Numbered from the stretch's first letter, positions 1 to 5,039 are shown. The stretch is 5,039 bases of DNA from CAUZIZ01 sp963579905 (GCA_963579905.1 CAUZIZ010000263.1:1-5039); one strand, 5' to 3'. Program-made: numbers and translations. Notes: generated from the letters alone by a model not told the origin.

Positions 1-24
1 GTTCGGTCATCAGTTTCACTCCTT
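1..24 (-). CDS. 5' end of an unidentified gene (putative transposase), partial
   Basis: On the minus strand an AAGGAG Shine-Dalgarno sequence (24 down to 19) is followed after 8 nt by ATG at 10-8. Only Met-Thr-Glu remains in the window. An in-frame ATG at 31 would add MSEGVKL but has no comparable ribosome site. Its position just inside the repeat-bearing terminus suggests a transposase. The product cannot be recognised from three codons, so the call rests on the ribosome site and context alone. Confidence 0.35.
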
Positions 25-111
25 CGCTCATTACACACGTCTCTTTCCATGACATGACTCCTCTTGTAACCTATGTGCCTGGGAGAAACTGTTGCCTATG
101 TACCCGGAACA
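1..111 (-). mobile_element. Probable insertion-sequence end (partial)
   Basis: Two related 18-19 bp units sit 25 bp apart: TGTAACCTATGTGCCTGGG at 65-83 and TGTTGCCTATGTACCCGG at 90-107. Each contains CCTATGT followed by a C/G-rich block. The second is followed by AACA, so that on the minus strand the putative element would begin with TGTTCCGGG near position 111. Repeated TGT-nnCCTATGTnCCCGG motifs at a terminus, upstream of a gene reading inwards, resemble the multiple transposase-binding repeats at the ends of IS21/IS481-like elements. That resemblance is from memory and was not checked against a database. The opposite terminus and the transposase body lie outside the window, so neither the family nor the exact boundary can be confirmed. 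Confidence 0.4.
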
Positions 112-124
112 TACCGGAAGGCCA

Positions 125-213
125 CAACCCCTACAGGGTTGGAACCAAAAGGGATAGCTGTTTACCCAGGGTTTGGAAACCCTGGGCTGTACGTCGCAAC
201 CCCGTGGGGGTTG
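125..213. repeat. Cluster of three palindromes (REP-like), possible terminator region
   Basis: Three hairpins lie in 89 bp. The first has a stem CAACCC/GGGTTG (125-130 with 136-141, 5-nt loop). The second is a near-perfect palindrome, CCCAGGGTTT-GG-AAACCCTGGG (165-186). The third has a stem CAACCCC/GGGGTTG (197-203 with 207-213, 3-nt loop). The first and third share the CAACCC motif. The group lies between the permease stop codon (270) and the putative IS end (111). It could stop transcription from the transporter operon, although none of the hairpins is followed by a clear T-run on the minus strand. Such pairs of ACCC/GGGT palindromes recall dispersed intergenic repeats of some environmental bacteria; that is a recollection only. 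Apart from these hairpins I see nothing in 112-269. Confidence 0.6.
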
Positions 214-269
214 ACCTCACTGATGTCGGCGGTATGAGGTCGCTCGCTAGACAGATATGGAGATCGGAA

Positions 270-1235
270 TTACCGACTCGCTGTATTGATACGGTTGATC
301 AGCACCGCACTCAGGATCAGCACTCCCCGGACCACGTGCTGCCAGTACTCACTGATATTGAGCAGGGTCATGCCATTGACCAGGATCCCCAGGAAAATGA
401 CTCCGATGAGCGTGCCACGAATCTTGCCTTCGCCACCCATCAGACTGGTGCCGCCAATGATGACCGAGGCGATCACGTCCAGCTCCCAGCCCCTGGCAGT
501 CGTGGCCGCTCCAGACATGATCTGGGCAGACTGCATGATACCGGCCAGGGCGGCCAGACAGGCTACCGCGGCCATGACCAGGATCTTGATGCGGACCACG
601 TTGATTCCGCTGAGTCGAGCCGCTTCGATGTTGCCGCCTACGGCGTAGACCGAGCGTCCGAAGGAGGTGTAGTCCATGAGGATCTGCGTGAGGACGAACA
701 CCAAGACGAAAACGATGGCAGGGAAGGGGATTCCCAGCACGTAGCCGCCCCCGAAGAAGTTGTACCACTCGGGGAATACTGTGAGCGGAAATCCGCCGGT
801 GATGAGCTCGGCCGATCCCGTCAGGACGGTCATCCAGGCCAGTGTGATAATGAAGGTTGGAACCCCGAAACGGACACGGATGAGGCCGGTGAGGGCACCG
901 ATCGCGAAACCCAGAGAGAGGCTCGCAAGCATGGCCAGGGGCAACGCCGTCACCAACGGCAGCCCTAGATTCGAGAGAAATTGGGTCAGGTAGGCGGTCA
1001 GACAACCGGCGAAGGCGACGGCTGATCCGACGCTCAGATCGATCTCGCCTGAGATGATCACCATCGTCATCCCAAAGGCGATGATGCCCTGCATCGAGAT
1101 ATTGCGCAGGACGTTGAGCAGGTTGGCCATCGAGAAGAACCCCTCTGCCTGAAATGCCAGAATCAAACAGAGCAGGATTAGCACCAGCTCCATGATCGAG
1201 TTTCGGGTCCAGGTCAACACTCTTTGTCGCATCAT
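270..1235 (-). CDS. Sugar ABC transporter permease, RbsC/XylH-like (CUT2 family)
   Basis: This is the inner-membrane channel subunit of a monosaccharide ABC importer (BPD_transp_2 / RbsC family). From the ATG at 1235 it is about 321 residues, the usual length for RbsC. It is rich in hydrophobic segments throughout, starting with a predicted helix directly after a short basic N-terminus (RQRVLTWTR). Family hallmarks are GMTMVIISGEIDLSVGS in the first third, GGNIEAARLSGINVVRIK in the cytoplasmic loop that contacts the ATPase, and ASVIIGGTSLMGGEGKIRGT towards the C-terminus. The ATG at 1235 shares its A with the ATPase TGA stop (TGATG) and is preceded by GGAAG, which indicates translational coupling. 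A second ATG follows immediately at 1232, and a GTG at 1250 would extend it by five residues with less support. The transported sugar cannot be deduced from the sequence. All key motifs look intact. Confidence 0.93.
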   Translation of the reverse strand: MMRQRVLTWTRNSIMELVLILLCLILAFQAEGFFSMANLLNVLRNISMQGIIAFGMTMVIISGEIDLSVGSAVAFAGCLTAYLTQFLSNLGLPLVTALPLAMLASLSLGFAIGALTGLIRVRFGVPTFIITLAWMTVLTGSAELITGGFPLTVFPEWYNFFGGGYVLGIPFPAIVFVLVFVLTQILMDYTSFGRSVYAVGGNIEAARLSGINVVRIKILVMAAVACLAALAGIMQSAQIMSGAATTARGWELDVIASVIIGGTSLMGGEGKIRGTLIGVIFLGILVNGMTLLNISEYWQHVVRGVLILSAVLINRINTASR

Positions 1236-2716
1236 CAGTCTTCCATGCACTGGACGATCAAGCCTTCAGGAGTCGTAGCTGAGGGCAGAACCTCGTCGAC
1301 GATTTTGCCATGTTGCATGATGAGAATTCGGTGACAGACCTGAAGCAGTTCCTCTACTTCGCTGGAGACGAAGATGCAGCCGAGTCCCTCTCGGCTAAGA
1401 TCCCACATCACCTGAAAGATCTGCTGCTTGGCCTGGACGTCGATGCCGCGGGTCGGCTCGTCGAAGAGTATTATCCGGGGCCGGGTGCTCAGCCAGTTGC
1501 CCACGACGACTTTCTGTTGGTTGCCGCCACTGAGCGAGGAGACCGCTTGCTCGGAGTCGGCGATCTTGATGGAGAGCCTACGCACTTGCTCGTTTACCAC
1601 GACCTGTTCTCGGGCTCGTGTGATAAAGCCCCGGGTCGCAATCTGGTTCATGCTCGCCAGACAGAGGTTGCTGCGGATGCTGTGGCTTTGAACGAGACCG
1701 TCGTTCTTGCGGTCCTCGGGAGTGAAGGCGACTCCCAGCTCTTTCATTGTTGCAGGCGATACCGACCTCACCCTCTGGCCCAGGACGCGGATCTGTCCTC
1801 GATCGAAAGGCTCCGCACCGAAGATGGCCCTGAGCAGCTCGGTGCGGCCCGAACCCAGCATGCCGGCAATGCCCAGAATCTCGCCCTCATGGAGCGTCAG
1901 GTCGATCTCCTGAAAGTGATCCTCTCGTGAGAGGTCCCGGACTTCCAAGAGTGGCTCCCTCCCGGCAAGCAGGTCGGTGGGACGCTCCCGCTGTACGGTT
2001 TCCCCGAACATCAAGTGGATAATTTCCTGGGATGTGGTTTCCGCCATCTCGACCGTGCCCACGTGGAGTCCGTCTCTGAGCACGGTGGCCCGATCGGCGA
2101 TCTCGCGAAGCTCCTGGAGGCGATGGGAGATGTAGATAATAGCCACACCCGTGTTGGCCAACTGGCGAACCAGATAGAAAAGACTCTGGGTCTCGTGGCG
2201 GGAGAGGGCCGAAGTAGGCTCGTCCAGCATCAGGACGGAAGGGTTGCAGGACATTGCCTTGGCGATCTCGACCATCTGTTGTTGGGCGAAGGATAGACCT
2301 CCTACGGGCTGTCGAACCTCCAGCTGCACCTGCATGCCGACCAGCGTCTGTTCTGCTTGTGCATAGGCTGCAACCCAGTCGATGAAAGGCCCACGCCGCT
2401 TGGGCATCCGTCCCAGGAGGATGTTTTCGGCCACGCTCAGACCTGGGACTAGACTGAGCTCTTGATAAACGGTCGCAATGCCCCGATTGAAGGCGTCGGA
2501 GGGAGATCGCAGTGGAACAGGAATCCCGTCGACCCGGATTTCTCCCCGGGTGGGTGCTAGCGAGCCTGCCAGAATCTTGACCAGTGTGGACTTGCCGGCA
2601 CCATTCTTGCCGATGAGGGCATGGACTTTTCCCCCCTCAAAACCAAGCGAGACGTCGTCCAGGGCGATAGTTCCGGGATACTTCTTGTGGATGTGGATGG
2701 CCTCGAGTTTGTACAT
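1235..2716 (-). CDS. Sugar ABC transporter ATP-binding protein, RbsA/MglA-like (two NBDs)
   Basis: This 493-residue cytoplasmic ATPase powers uptake through the adjacent permease. It has two fused nucleotide-binding domains, as is typical of CUT2 importers (RbsA, XylG, MglA, about 500 residues). Domain 1 is fully catalytic in appearance: Walker A GKNGAGKST (36-44), Q-loop glutamine in YQE (84-86), signature LSFAQQQ (141-147), Walker B VLMLDEP (161-167) and H-loop SH (197-198). Domain 2 has the degenerate P-loop GMLGSGRTE (285-293, no GKS/T), an intact signature LSGGNQQ (395-401) and Walker B IILFDEPTRGID (415-426). SSE (451-453) replaces the H-loop histidine, as usual in this family. The ATG at 2716 fits the family N-terminus (YKLEAIHIHKKYPG) but has no Shine-Dalgarno sequence. 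A heptamer tandem repeat lies only 10 bp upstream, so the native leader may have been replaced. No substrate-binding protein gene is adjacent. Confidence 0.95.
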   Translation of the reverse strand: MYKLEAIHIHKKYPGTIALDDVSLGFEGGKVHALIGKNGAGKSTLVKILAGSLAPTRGEIRVDGIPVPLRSPSDAFNRGIATVYQELSLVPGLSVAENILLGRMPKRRGPFIDWVAAYAQAEQTLVGMQVQLEVRQPVGGLSFAQQQMVEIAKAMSCNPSVLMLDEPTSALSRHETQSLFYLVRQLANTGVAIIYISHRLQELREIADRATVLRDGLHVGTVEMAETTSQEIIHLMFGETVQRERPTDLLAGREPLLEVRDLSREDHFQEIDLTLHEGEILGIAGMLGSGRTELLRAIFGAEPFDRGQIRVLGQRVRSVSPATMKELGVAFTPEDRKNDGLVQSHSIRSNLCLASMNQIATRGFITRAREQVVVNEQVRRLSIKIADSEQAVSSLSGGNQQKVVVGNWLSTRPRIILFDEPTRGIDVQAKQQIFQVMWDLSREGLGCIFVSSEVEELLQVCHRILIMQHGKIVDEVLPSATTPEGLIVQCMED

Positions 2717-2726
2717 GGATGGGGGG

Positions 2727-2761
2727 ACAGGTTACAGGTTGCAGGTTGCGAGTTACAGGTT
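2727..2761. repeat. 7-bp tandem repeat directly upstream of the ATPase gene
   Basis: Five consecutive heptamers read on the plus strand: ACAGGTT (2727-2733), ACAGGTT (2734-2740), GCAGGTT (2741-2747), GCGAGTT (2748-2754) and ACAGGTT (2755-2761). A decayed unit, TCGGTTG, follows. The array ends 10 bp from the start codon at 2716, and the intervening sequence is a G-run (2721-2726). It occupies the position where the ribosome-binding site and promoter of the transporter operon would be expected. Similar GGTTACAGGTTGCAGG-type runs are, from memory, common in some Chloroflexota intergenic regions; I could not verify this. Confidence 0.8.
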
Positions 2762-2792
2762 TCGGTTGAGATACATCCCTTTCTTTTCCTTG

Positions 2793-2875
2793 CCTTTTCC
2801 TTTGCCCTTGCCTTTGCCCTGAGCTCACCTATTCGTTGATCTCAAGGCTCTTTAGCAGCGGGGCAAGGGCAAAGG
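2793..2875. repeat. Hexamer repeat with 14-bp inverted repeat
   Basis: The plus strand at 2793-2820 is a run of related hexamers: CCTTTT, CCTTTG, CCCTTG, CCTTTG, CCCT. It continues a pyrimidine-rich stretch that starts near 2777. The segment CCTTTGCCCTTGCC (2799-2812) is exactly complementary to GGCAAGGGCAAAGG (2862-2875), so the two can form a 14-bp stem around a 49-nt loop. No gene lies between them. It sits downstream of the metE remnant and upstream of the transporter, so it may insulate the two transcripts or simply be dispersed repeat sequence. The loop is too long and the flanks lack a T-run for a standard intrinsic terminator. Confidence 0.65.
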
Positions 2876-2921
2876 CGGGGGGCGGCCACAGACCCGTACA
2901 AAGCGACTCTGGGCCTGCTAT

Positions 2922-3182
2922 TTAACGGGACCCTGGGTCGTCTTGAAGAATTTCTTCTCTTAGACGCCGGGCGGCTGTGGTTAGACGGGACAGTTTTAGT
3001 TGGGCCTCCTCTACCGTAGGGGGCTCGCCCGCGTCGGGGGCGAAACCGCAATCGGGGTTCAGAGCTATCCGATCTTGCCCCAGGAGTTGGATTCCGGCTC
3101 TGGCGATTGTTTCGATTTCCGCCAAGGTTTGCAGCTGCTCACTACGGACGTCCACTACTCCCATGCCGACGCCCAGATGGGA
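2922..3182 (-). pseudogene. C-terminal remnant of a cobalamin-independent methionine synthase (MetE) family gene
   Basis: The minus-strand reading frame gives SHLGVGMGVVDVRSEQLQTL and later QDRIALNPDCGFAPDA, ending at a TAA (2922-2924). LGxGVVDVRS and the zinc-site cysteine segment LNPDCGF are hallmarks of the C-terminal barrel of MetE / Meth_synt_2 proteins, which transfer a methyl group from folate to homocysteine in methionine synthesis. Related short paralogues also exist, and I cannot tell which kind this was. Only about 86 codons remain, whereas the family is roughly 330-760 residues. The recognisable homology stops at about 3180, where the tRNA-derived sequence begins, and the frame closes with TGA at 3203-3201. 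An ATG at 3164 lies inside the conserved motif and is not a credible start. No promoter or ribosome site is visible. This is a truncated, presumably non-functional remnant. Confidence 0.8.
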
Positions 3183-3185
3183 AGG

Positions 3186-3222
3186 CAGGAAGTCGGGGGT
3201 TCAAATCCCTCTGCCCCGACCA
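3186..3222 (+). other. 3' end of a tRNA gene (probably tRNA-Pro), candidate attachment site
   Basis: Starting at CAGG (3186-3189, fitting the 3' side of an anticodon stem), the sequence follows tRNA geometry to the end. Variable loop AAGTC is at 3190-3194. The T-arm stem GGGGG/CCCTC is at 3195-3199 and 3207-3211, with loop TTCAAAT at 3200-3206. The acceptor strand TGCCCCG is at 3212-3218, the discriminator A at 3219 and an encoded CCA at 3220-3222. The matching 5' acceptor strand would be CGGGGCA; a C1-G72 pair with A73 is typical of bacterial tRNA-Pro. No D-arm, anticodon arm or 5' acceptor strand is present upstream, because that sequence encodes the MetE remnant. A tRNA 3' end 7 bp from an integrase stop codon is the classic signature of an integration site. 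Confidence 0.85.
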
Positions 3223-3229
3223 TTTGTTT

Positions 3230-4344
3230 TCAATGGGTTACACTTAGTTCCTGCTCTCCAGGGTTTTCGTTGTGTGTGACTCTGTGTGTGACTTTTCTTC
3301 TGGCTTCCTCGAAAACGACCATCGCATGTCGCTCAGCCTGACCAATGCTGTGTAGGTAGATCTCGGTCGTGGATCTGTTCTCGTGCCCTAGAATCCGTTG
3401 GATGCTTCCGAGAGGAACATTGGCGCTTTCCATCACTGAAGCCCCGGAATGACGTAGGGCATGAAAGCAGAAATACCGCACGCCTGCTTTCCGACACAGG
3501 GTTCTCATCTTCTTCCTTCGACTCTTGTATGGTCCTGTTTGCTTTTCACCAGTCTTGTTGCTCCAGTAGGCATGCCAGAATAGCCAGGGCTGAGTCTTGT
3601 CGCGGTCCATGTGACGTTGGCATAAGACGGCGTATAGCTTTTCGGTCATGGGCACTTTGCGCGGTGTCAGACTCCCGCCCTTCTTCTTGCGCGTGTAGAG
3701 GATTAGGTATTTTCTGCCAGATTGACATCCTCCCAAGTCAAGCGGTTGATCTCACTTACTCTGGCTAGAGTTTCGCGGATCATCCACAGGTAGTCCTTCA
3801 TGTCCGGATCTGCCTGGTCGATGACCCTGTCGATTTCTAGCTGTGGAGGAACATACTTAACCTTCTTCTCCACCGGCAGGAATTGAAGATCATCAGCAGG
3901 GTTTTCTCTGACTAACTTTTTCCCTTTTGCAAAGTTGAAGAGAGAGCGGAGACTTCTGAGTTCCTTGTTAGCTGTGAGCGGGGACACGCGAATTCTCTCA
4001 AGCACGTAGCGTTCAATCATTTCAGGAGTGATTTCGCAGGATTTCAATTCAGACCAGTGCTCGACCCATTTTCTGGCCAGATATCGATAATCCGCATAGT
4101 GTTTTTGTGAGTGATAAGCTTTCAAGTGGTCCAGCCGTCTGTTCACTAGCTCCAAGAATTCCGTGTCTGTTGGGGTCTGAGTCTCGTGAGTCTTCTCCGG
4201 TAGTGGTTCGTTTATCTCCTTTCTTTTTTCGGCCTGGGCAGCCTGTGCCTTTCGTTTGGTTGTGAACCAGGCTGCCGTGTGCCGTTGCCCGGCTAGGGTG
4301 AAGTCGTATCGATATCCCTTGCCCTTGATTAAATAAACGCTCAT
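3230..4344 (-). pseudogene. Tyrosine recombinase/integrase, split by a frameshift
   Basis: A site-specific recombinase that would integrate and excise the element at the adjacent tRNA-derived site. Two overlapping frames (4344-3703 and 3736-3230) together encode about 371 residues, the usual length. The ATG at 4344 has a strong AAGGAGG seven bases upstream. The N-terminal arm-binding domain (about 1-35: VYLIKGKGYRYDFTLAGQ) is followed by a helical core-binding domain (about 60-150) and the catalytic domain. Catalytic residues are all present: R195 in LARVSEI in the first frame, then the beta-hairpin lysine in TRKKKGG, HALRH with the H..R pair, LGHENRS, and the tyrosine in TTEIYLH in the second. 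The first frame stops soon after box I (WEDVNLAENT). At the A4 run (plus 3710-3713) a -1 shift restores WEDVNLAEKYLILYTRKKK. This is a one-base deletion, a sequencing error or, less likely, programmed frameshifting. The tail repeats VTH three times. Confidence 0.88.
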
Positions 4345-4498
4345 AAAGGTCCTCCTTGCTGGGAAAAAGCAGGGAACCCCCGAGCTTCACAGCGCCCAAT
4401 CCCTTCCAGTTTTTGTAAACCCAACTTGGGCTTTTCCGGAGAAACCGGGCAACCTCCTCGGAGGTCATTATGTCGGAGTGAGGACCGGTGTCAATCAT
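4049..4498 (-). CDS. Excisionase-like helix-turn-helix protein overlapping int
   Basis: MTSEEVARFLRKSPSWVYKN followed by GLGAVKLGGSLLFPSKEDLYERLF is a typical excisionase/MerR-like winged helix-turn-helix (HTH_17 type): helix, turn, recognition helix (SPSWVYKNW), wing (GGSLLF) and a closing helix. Such proteins direct excision by tyrosine integrases and often repress or bend the attachment region. Starts are ambiguous: ATG 4498 (149 residues), GTG 4531 (160 residues) and ATG 4468 (just before the domain) all lack a good ribosome site; I prefer 4498. The gene runs 296 bp into the integrase in another frame. The integrase ribosome site (AAGGAGG) is embedded in its KED codons, implying translational coupling. 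The C-terminal half is basic and low in complexity (GRKKKGDKR), and where the functional protein really ends is uncertain. A weak CATAAT -10-like box lies at 4553-4548. Confidence 0.72.
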   Translation of the reverse strand: MIDTGPHSDIMTSEEVARFLRKSPSWVYKNWKGLGAVKLGGSLLFPSKEDLYERLFNQGQGISIRLHPSRATAHGSLVHNQTKGTGCPGRKKKGDKRTTTGEDSRDSDPNRHGILGASEQTAGPLESLSLTKTLCGLSISGQKMGRALV

Positions 4499-4534
4499 TG
4501 AGATCAGTCGCTGCCTTTTGAATGGGTGCACTCT

Positions 4535-4616
4535 GCGAAAAAAGCGAATTATGCGAAAGAACTACCTAGGAACAGGTAGTCCCATATTTCGCTTCATTCG
4601 CTAATTTCGCCTTCGC
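4535..4616. repeat. 9-bp-phased GCGAA repeats arranged as inverted arrays around a palindrome
   Basis: Three 9-bp units read on the plus strand: GCGAAAAAA (4535-4543), GCGAATTAT (4544-4552), GCGAAAGAA (4553-4561). A palindrome follows with 7-bp arms ACTACCT (4561-4567) and AGGTAGT (4574-4580). Then come three units in the opposite orientation: ATATTTCGC (4584-4592), TTCATTCGC (4593-4601), TAATTTCGC (4602-4610). A partial CTTCGC (4611-4616) ends the array. The two halves are complementary in their GCGAA cores and could also fold into one long imperfect hairpin. The array fills the entire gap between the stop codon of the DUF3987-like gene (4618-4620) and the region of the helix-turn-helix start. 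Possible roles are an iteron-type origin, an operator array for the helix-turn-helix protein, or an RNA hairpin/terminator. Confidence 0.75.
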
Positions 4617-4617
4617 A

Positions 4618-5039
4618 TTACAGCGCGAACCACCTTTCGACGGGTTTTCCTTTTGTTGGCTCCCTCGTTAGTTTGGCCAGTCCGTTCTCCAGCAGAGAGC
4701 CCAGGGCTCGGTGGATCTGCTGAGCCTTTTGGTGATTTCCTAATAGCTTGCTGATATCGGTTCTCGTGAGACCCATGTTGTTTTCACGTAGTGCGGTCAG
4801 GATCCGATCGGCAACGGGGTCTCCTAACCGATCGCCGAAGATGTACCGGCAGGAGGCGTCGCAGTATTCCCACACTGCCAACGCCCCTTGCAGGTGTGGT
4901 AAACGGATAGCTTTGGATTGGTCCAGCAGGGCATAGACAACGGCAAGACGGAGGACCTGTGCCTCGGCCCGAGCTATCATCGCTCCCAAGAGGCCGGGCT
5001 TTCCCTCCGACAGCTTCCCGTACACCTGGTGCCACAGGG
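4618..5039 (-). CDS. C-terminal part of a DUF3987-type primase/helicase-like protein (partial)
   Basis: The frame is open across the right window edge (upstream residues LWHQ before VYGKL), so the start lies outside; the apparent GTG at 5025 is an internal valine. The visible segment, KPGLLGAMIARAEAQVLRLA, then VYALLD, the HLQGALAVWEYCDASCRYIFGD stretch and DPVADRILTAL, matches my recollection of the C-terminal region of DUF3987 proteins. These are often encoded on integrative elements and phage satellites with a primase or helicase portion upstream. The last 65 residues (ADRILTALRENNMGLTRTDIS to PVERWFAL) look like a winged helix with a basic wing (TREPTKGKP). The gene is followed directly by the GCGAA repeat array and then by the excisionase-like and integrase genes, all on the same strand. 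A role in element replication is inferred from family and context; no catalytic motif is visible in this fragment. Confidence 0.72.
   Translation of the reverse strand, partial: LWHQVYGKLSEGKPGLLGAMIARAEAQVLRLAVVYALLDQSKAIRLPHLQGALAVWEYCDASCRYIFGDRLGDPVADRILTALRENNMGLTRTDISKLLGNHQKAQQIHRALGSLLENGLAKLTREPTKGKPVERWFAL

Noticed and set aside
141..148. Leaf structure suggesting a riboswitch or structured RNA in 112-269
   Set aside because: The region lies behind the permease and far from any downstream start on either strand. Only independent small hairpins are visible, with no known aptamer motif.
54..968. 304-codon plus-strand ORF opposite the permease
   Set aside because: Composition is acidic and low in complexity (DQHRTQDQHS, EGTDRETQRE) with no recognisable domain. 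It is the antisense shadow of a well-supported permease gene and runs through the IS end and palindromes.
349..1005. 218-codon minus-strand ORF inside the permease
   Set aside because: It is frame-shifted shadow coding of the permease, rich in R/H/P, with no motif.
1310..1930. 206-codon plus-strand ORF opposite the ATPase
   Set aside because: Antisense to conserved ATPase motifs. Long antisense ORFs are expected in GC-rich coding sequence.
2727..2761. CRISPR-like repeat
   Set aside because: The 7-bp units are contiguous without spacers, so it is a simple tandem repeat.
3147..3222. Complete tRNA-Pro with a GGG anticodon at 3179-3181
   Set aside because: ATGGGAA resembles an anticodon loop, but the flanking bases cannot form the anticodon stem, there is no D-arm or 5' acceptor strand, and the same bases encode conserved MetE sequence.
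3000..3341. 113-codon plus-strand ORF across the metE remnant, tRNA 3' end and int
   Set aside because: It crosses three unrelated features, has no ribosome site and no domain.
4784..5035. Second minus-strand frame within the DUF3987-like region
   Set aside because: Arginine/proline-rich shadow frame. The overlapping frame has coherent family-like sequence and continues beyond the window.

Overview
This is bacterial DNA, moderately GC-rich on the left and lower in GC within the integrase region. All credible genes lie on the minus strand. The host phylum is not fixed by the sequence. The intergenic repeats (short palindrome clusters, a heptamer tandem repeat, CCTTTG-type hexamers) recall large-genome environmental bacteria such as Chloroflexota or Planctomycetota relatives. 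The integrase recalls proteins of Desulfobacterota-like lineages. Both are impressions, not identifications.

Layout from left to right: (1) 1-111 looks like the end of an insertion sequence whose transposase would start at about position 10 and run leftwards out of the window. (2) 112-269 is non-coding and carries three compact palindromes, the probable REP-like or terminator region behind the transporter operon. (3) 270-2716 holds two genes of a CUT2-type (ribose/xylose/galactose-like) sugar ABC importer. The double-domain ATPase comes first and the permease follows, translationally coupled through a TGATG overlap. No substrate-binding protein gene is visible. (4) 2717-2921 is repeat-rich: a 7-bp tandem repeat ends only 10 bp from the ATPase start codon, and a 14-bp inverted repeat of hexamer-like sequence follows. 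(5) 2922-3182 is the C-terminal remnant of a cobalamin-independent methionine synthase (MetE) family gene. It is cut off where a 37-bp tRNA 3' end begins (3186-3222, probably tRNA-Pro). (6) 3230-5039 is the end of an integrative element: tyrosine integrase (frameshifted), an excisionase-like helix-turn-helix protein, a control region with 9-bp-phased inverted repeats, and the C-terminus of a DUF3987-type primase/helicase-like protein running off the right edge.

The most informative boundary is 3180-3230, where the metE remnant, the tRNA 3' end and the integrase stop codon sit within about 50 bp. This is the expected architecture of an attachment-site junction. The most unusual structure is 4535-4616, where six 9-bp units beginning GCGAA are arranged three against three around a small palindrome, between the replication-like gene and the excisionase-like gene. 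It could be an origin, an operator array or a large RNA hairpin.
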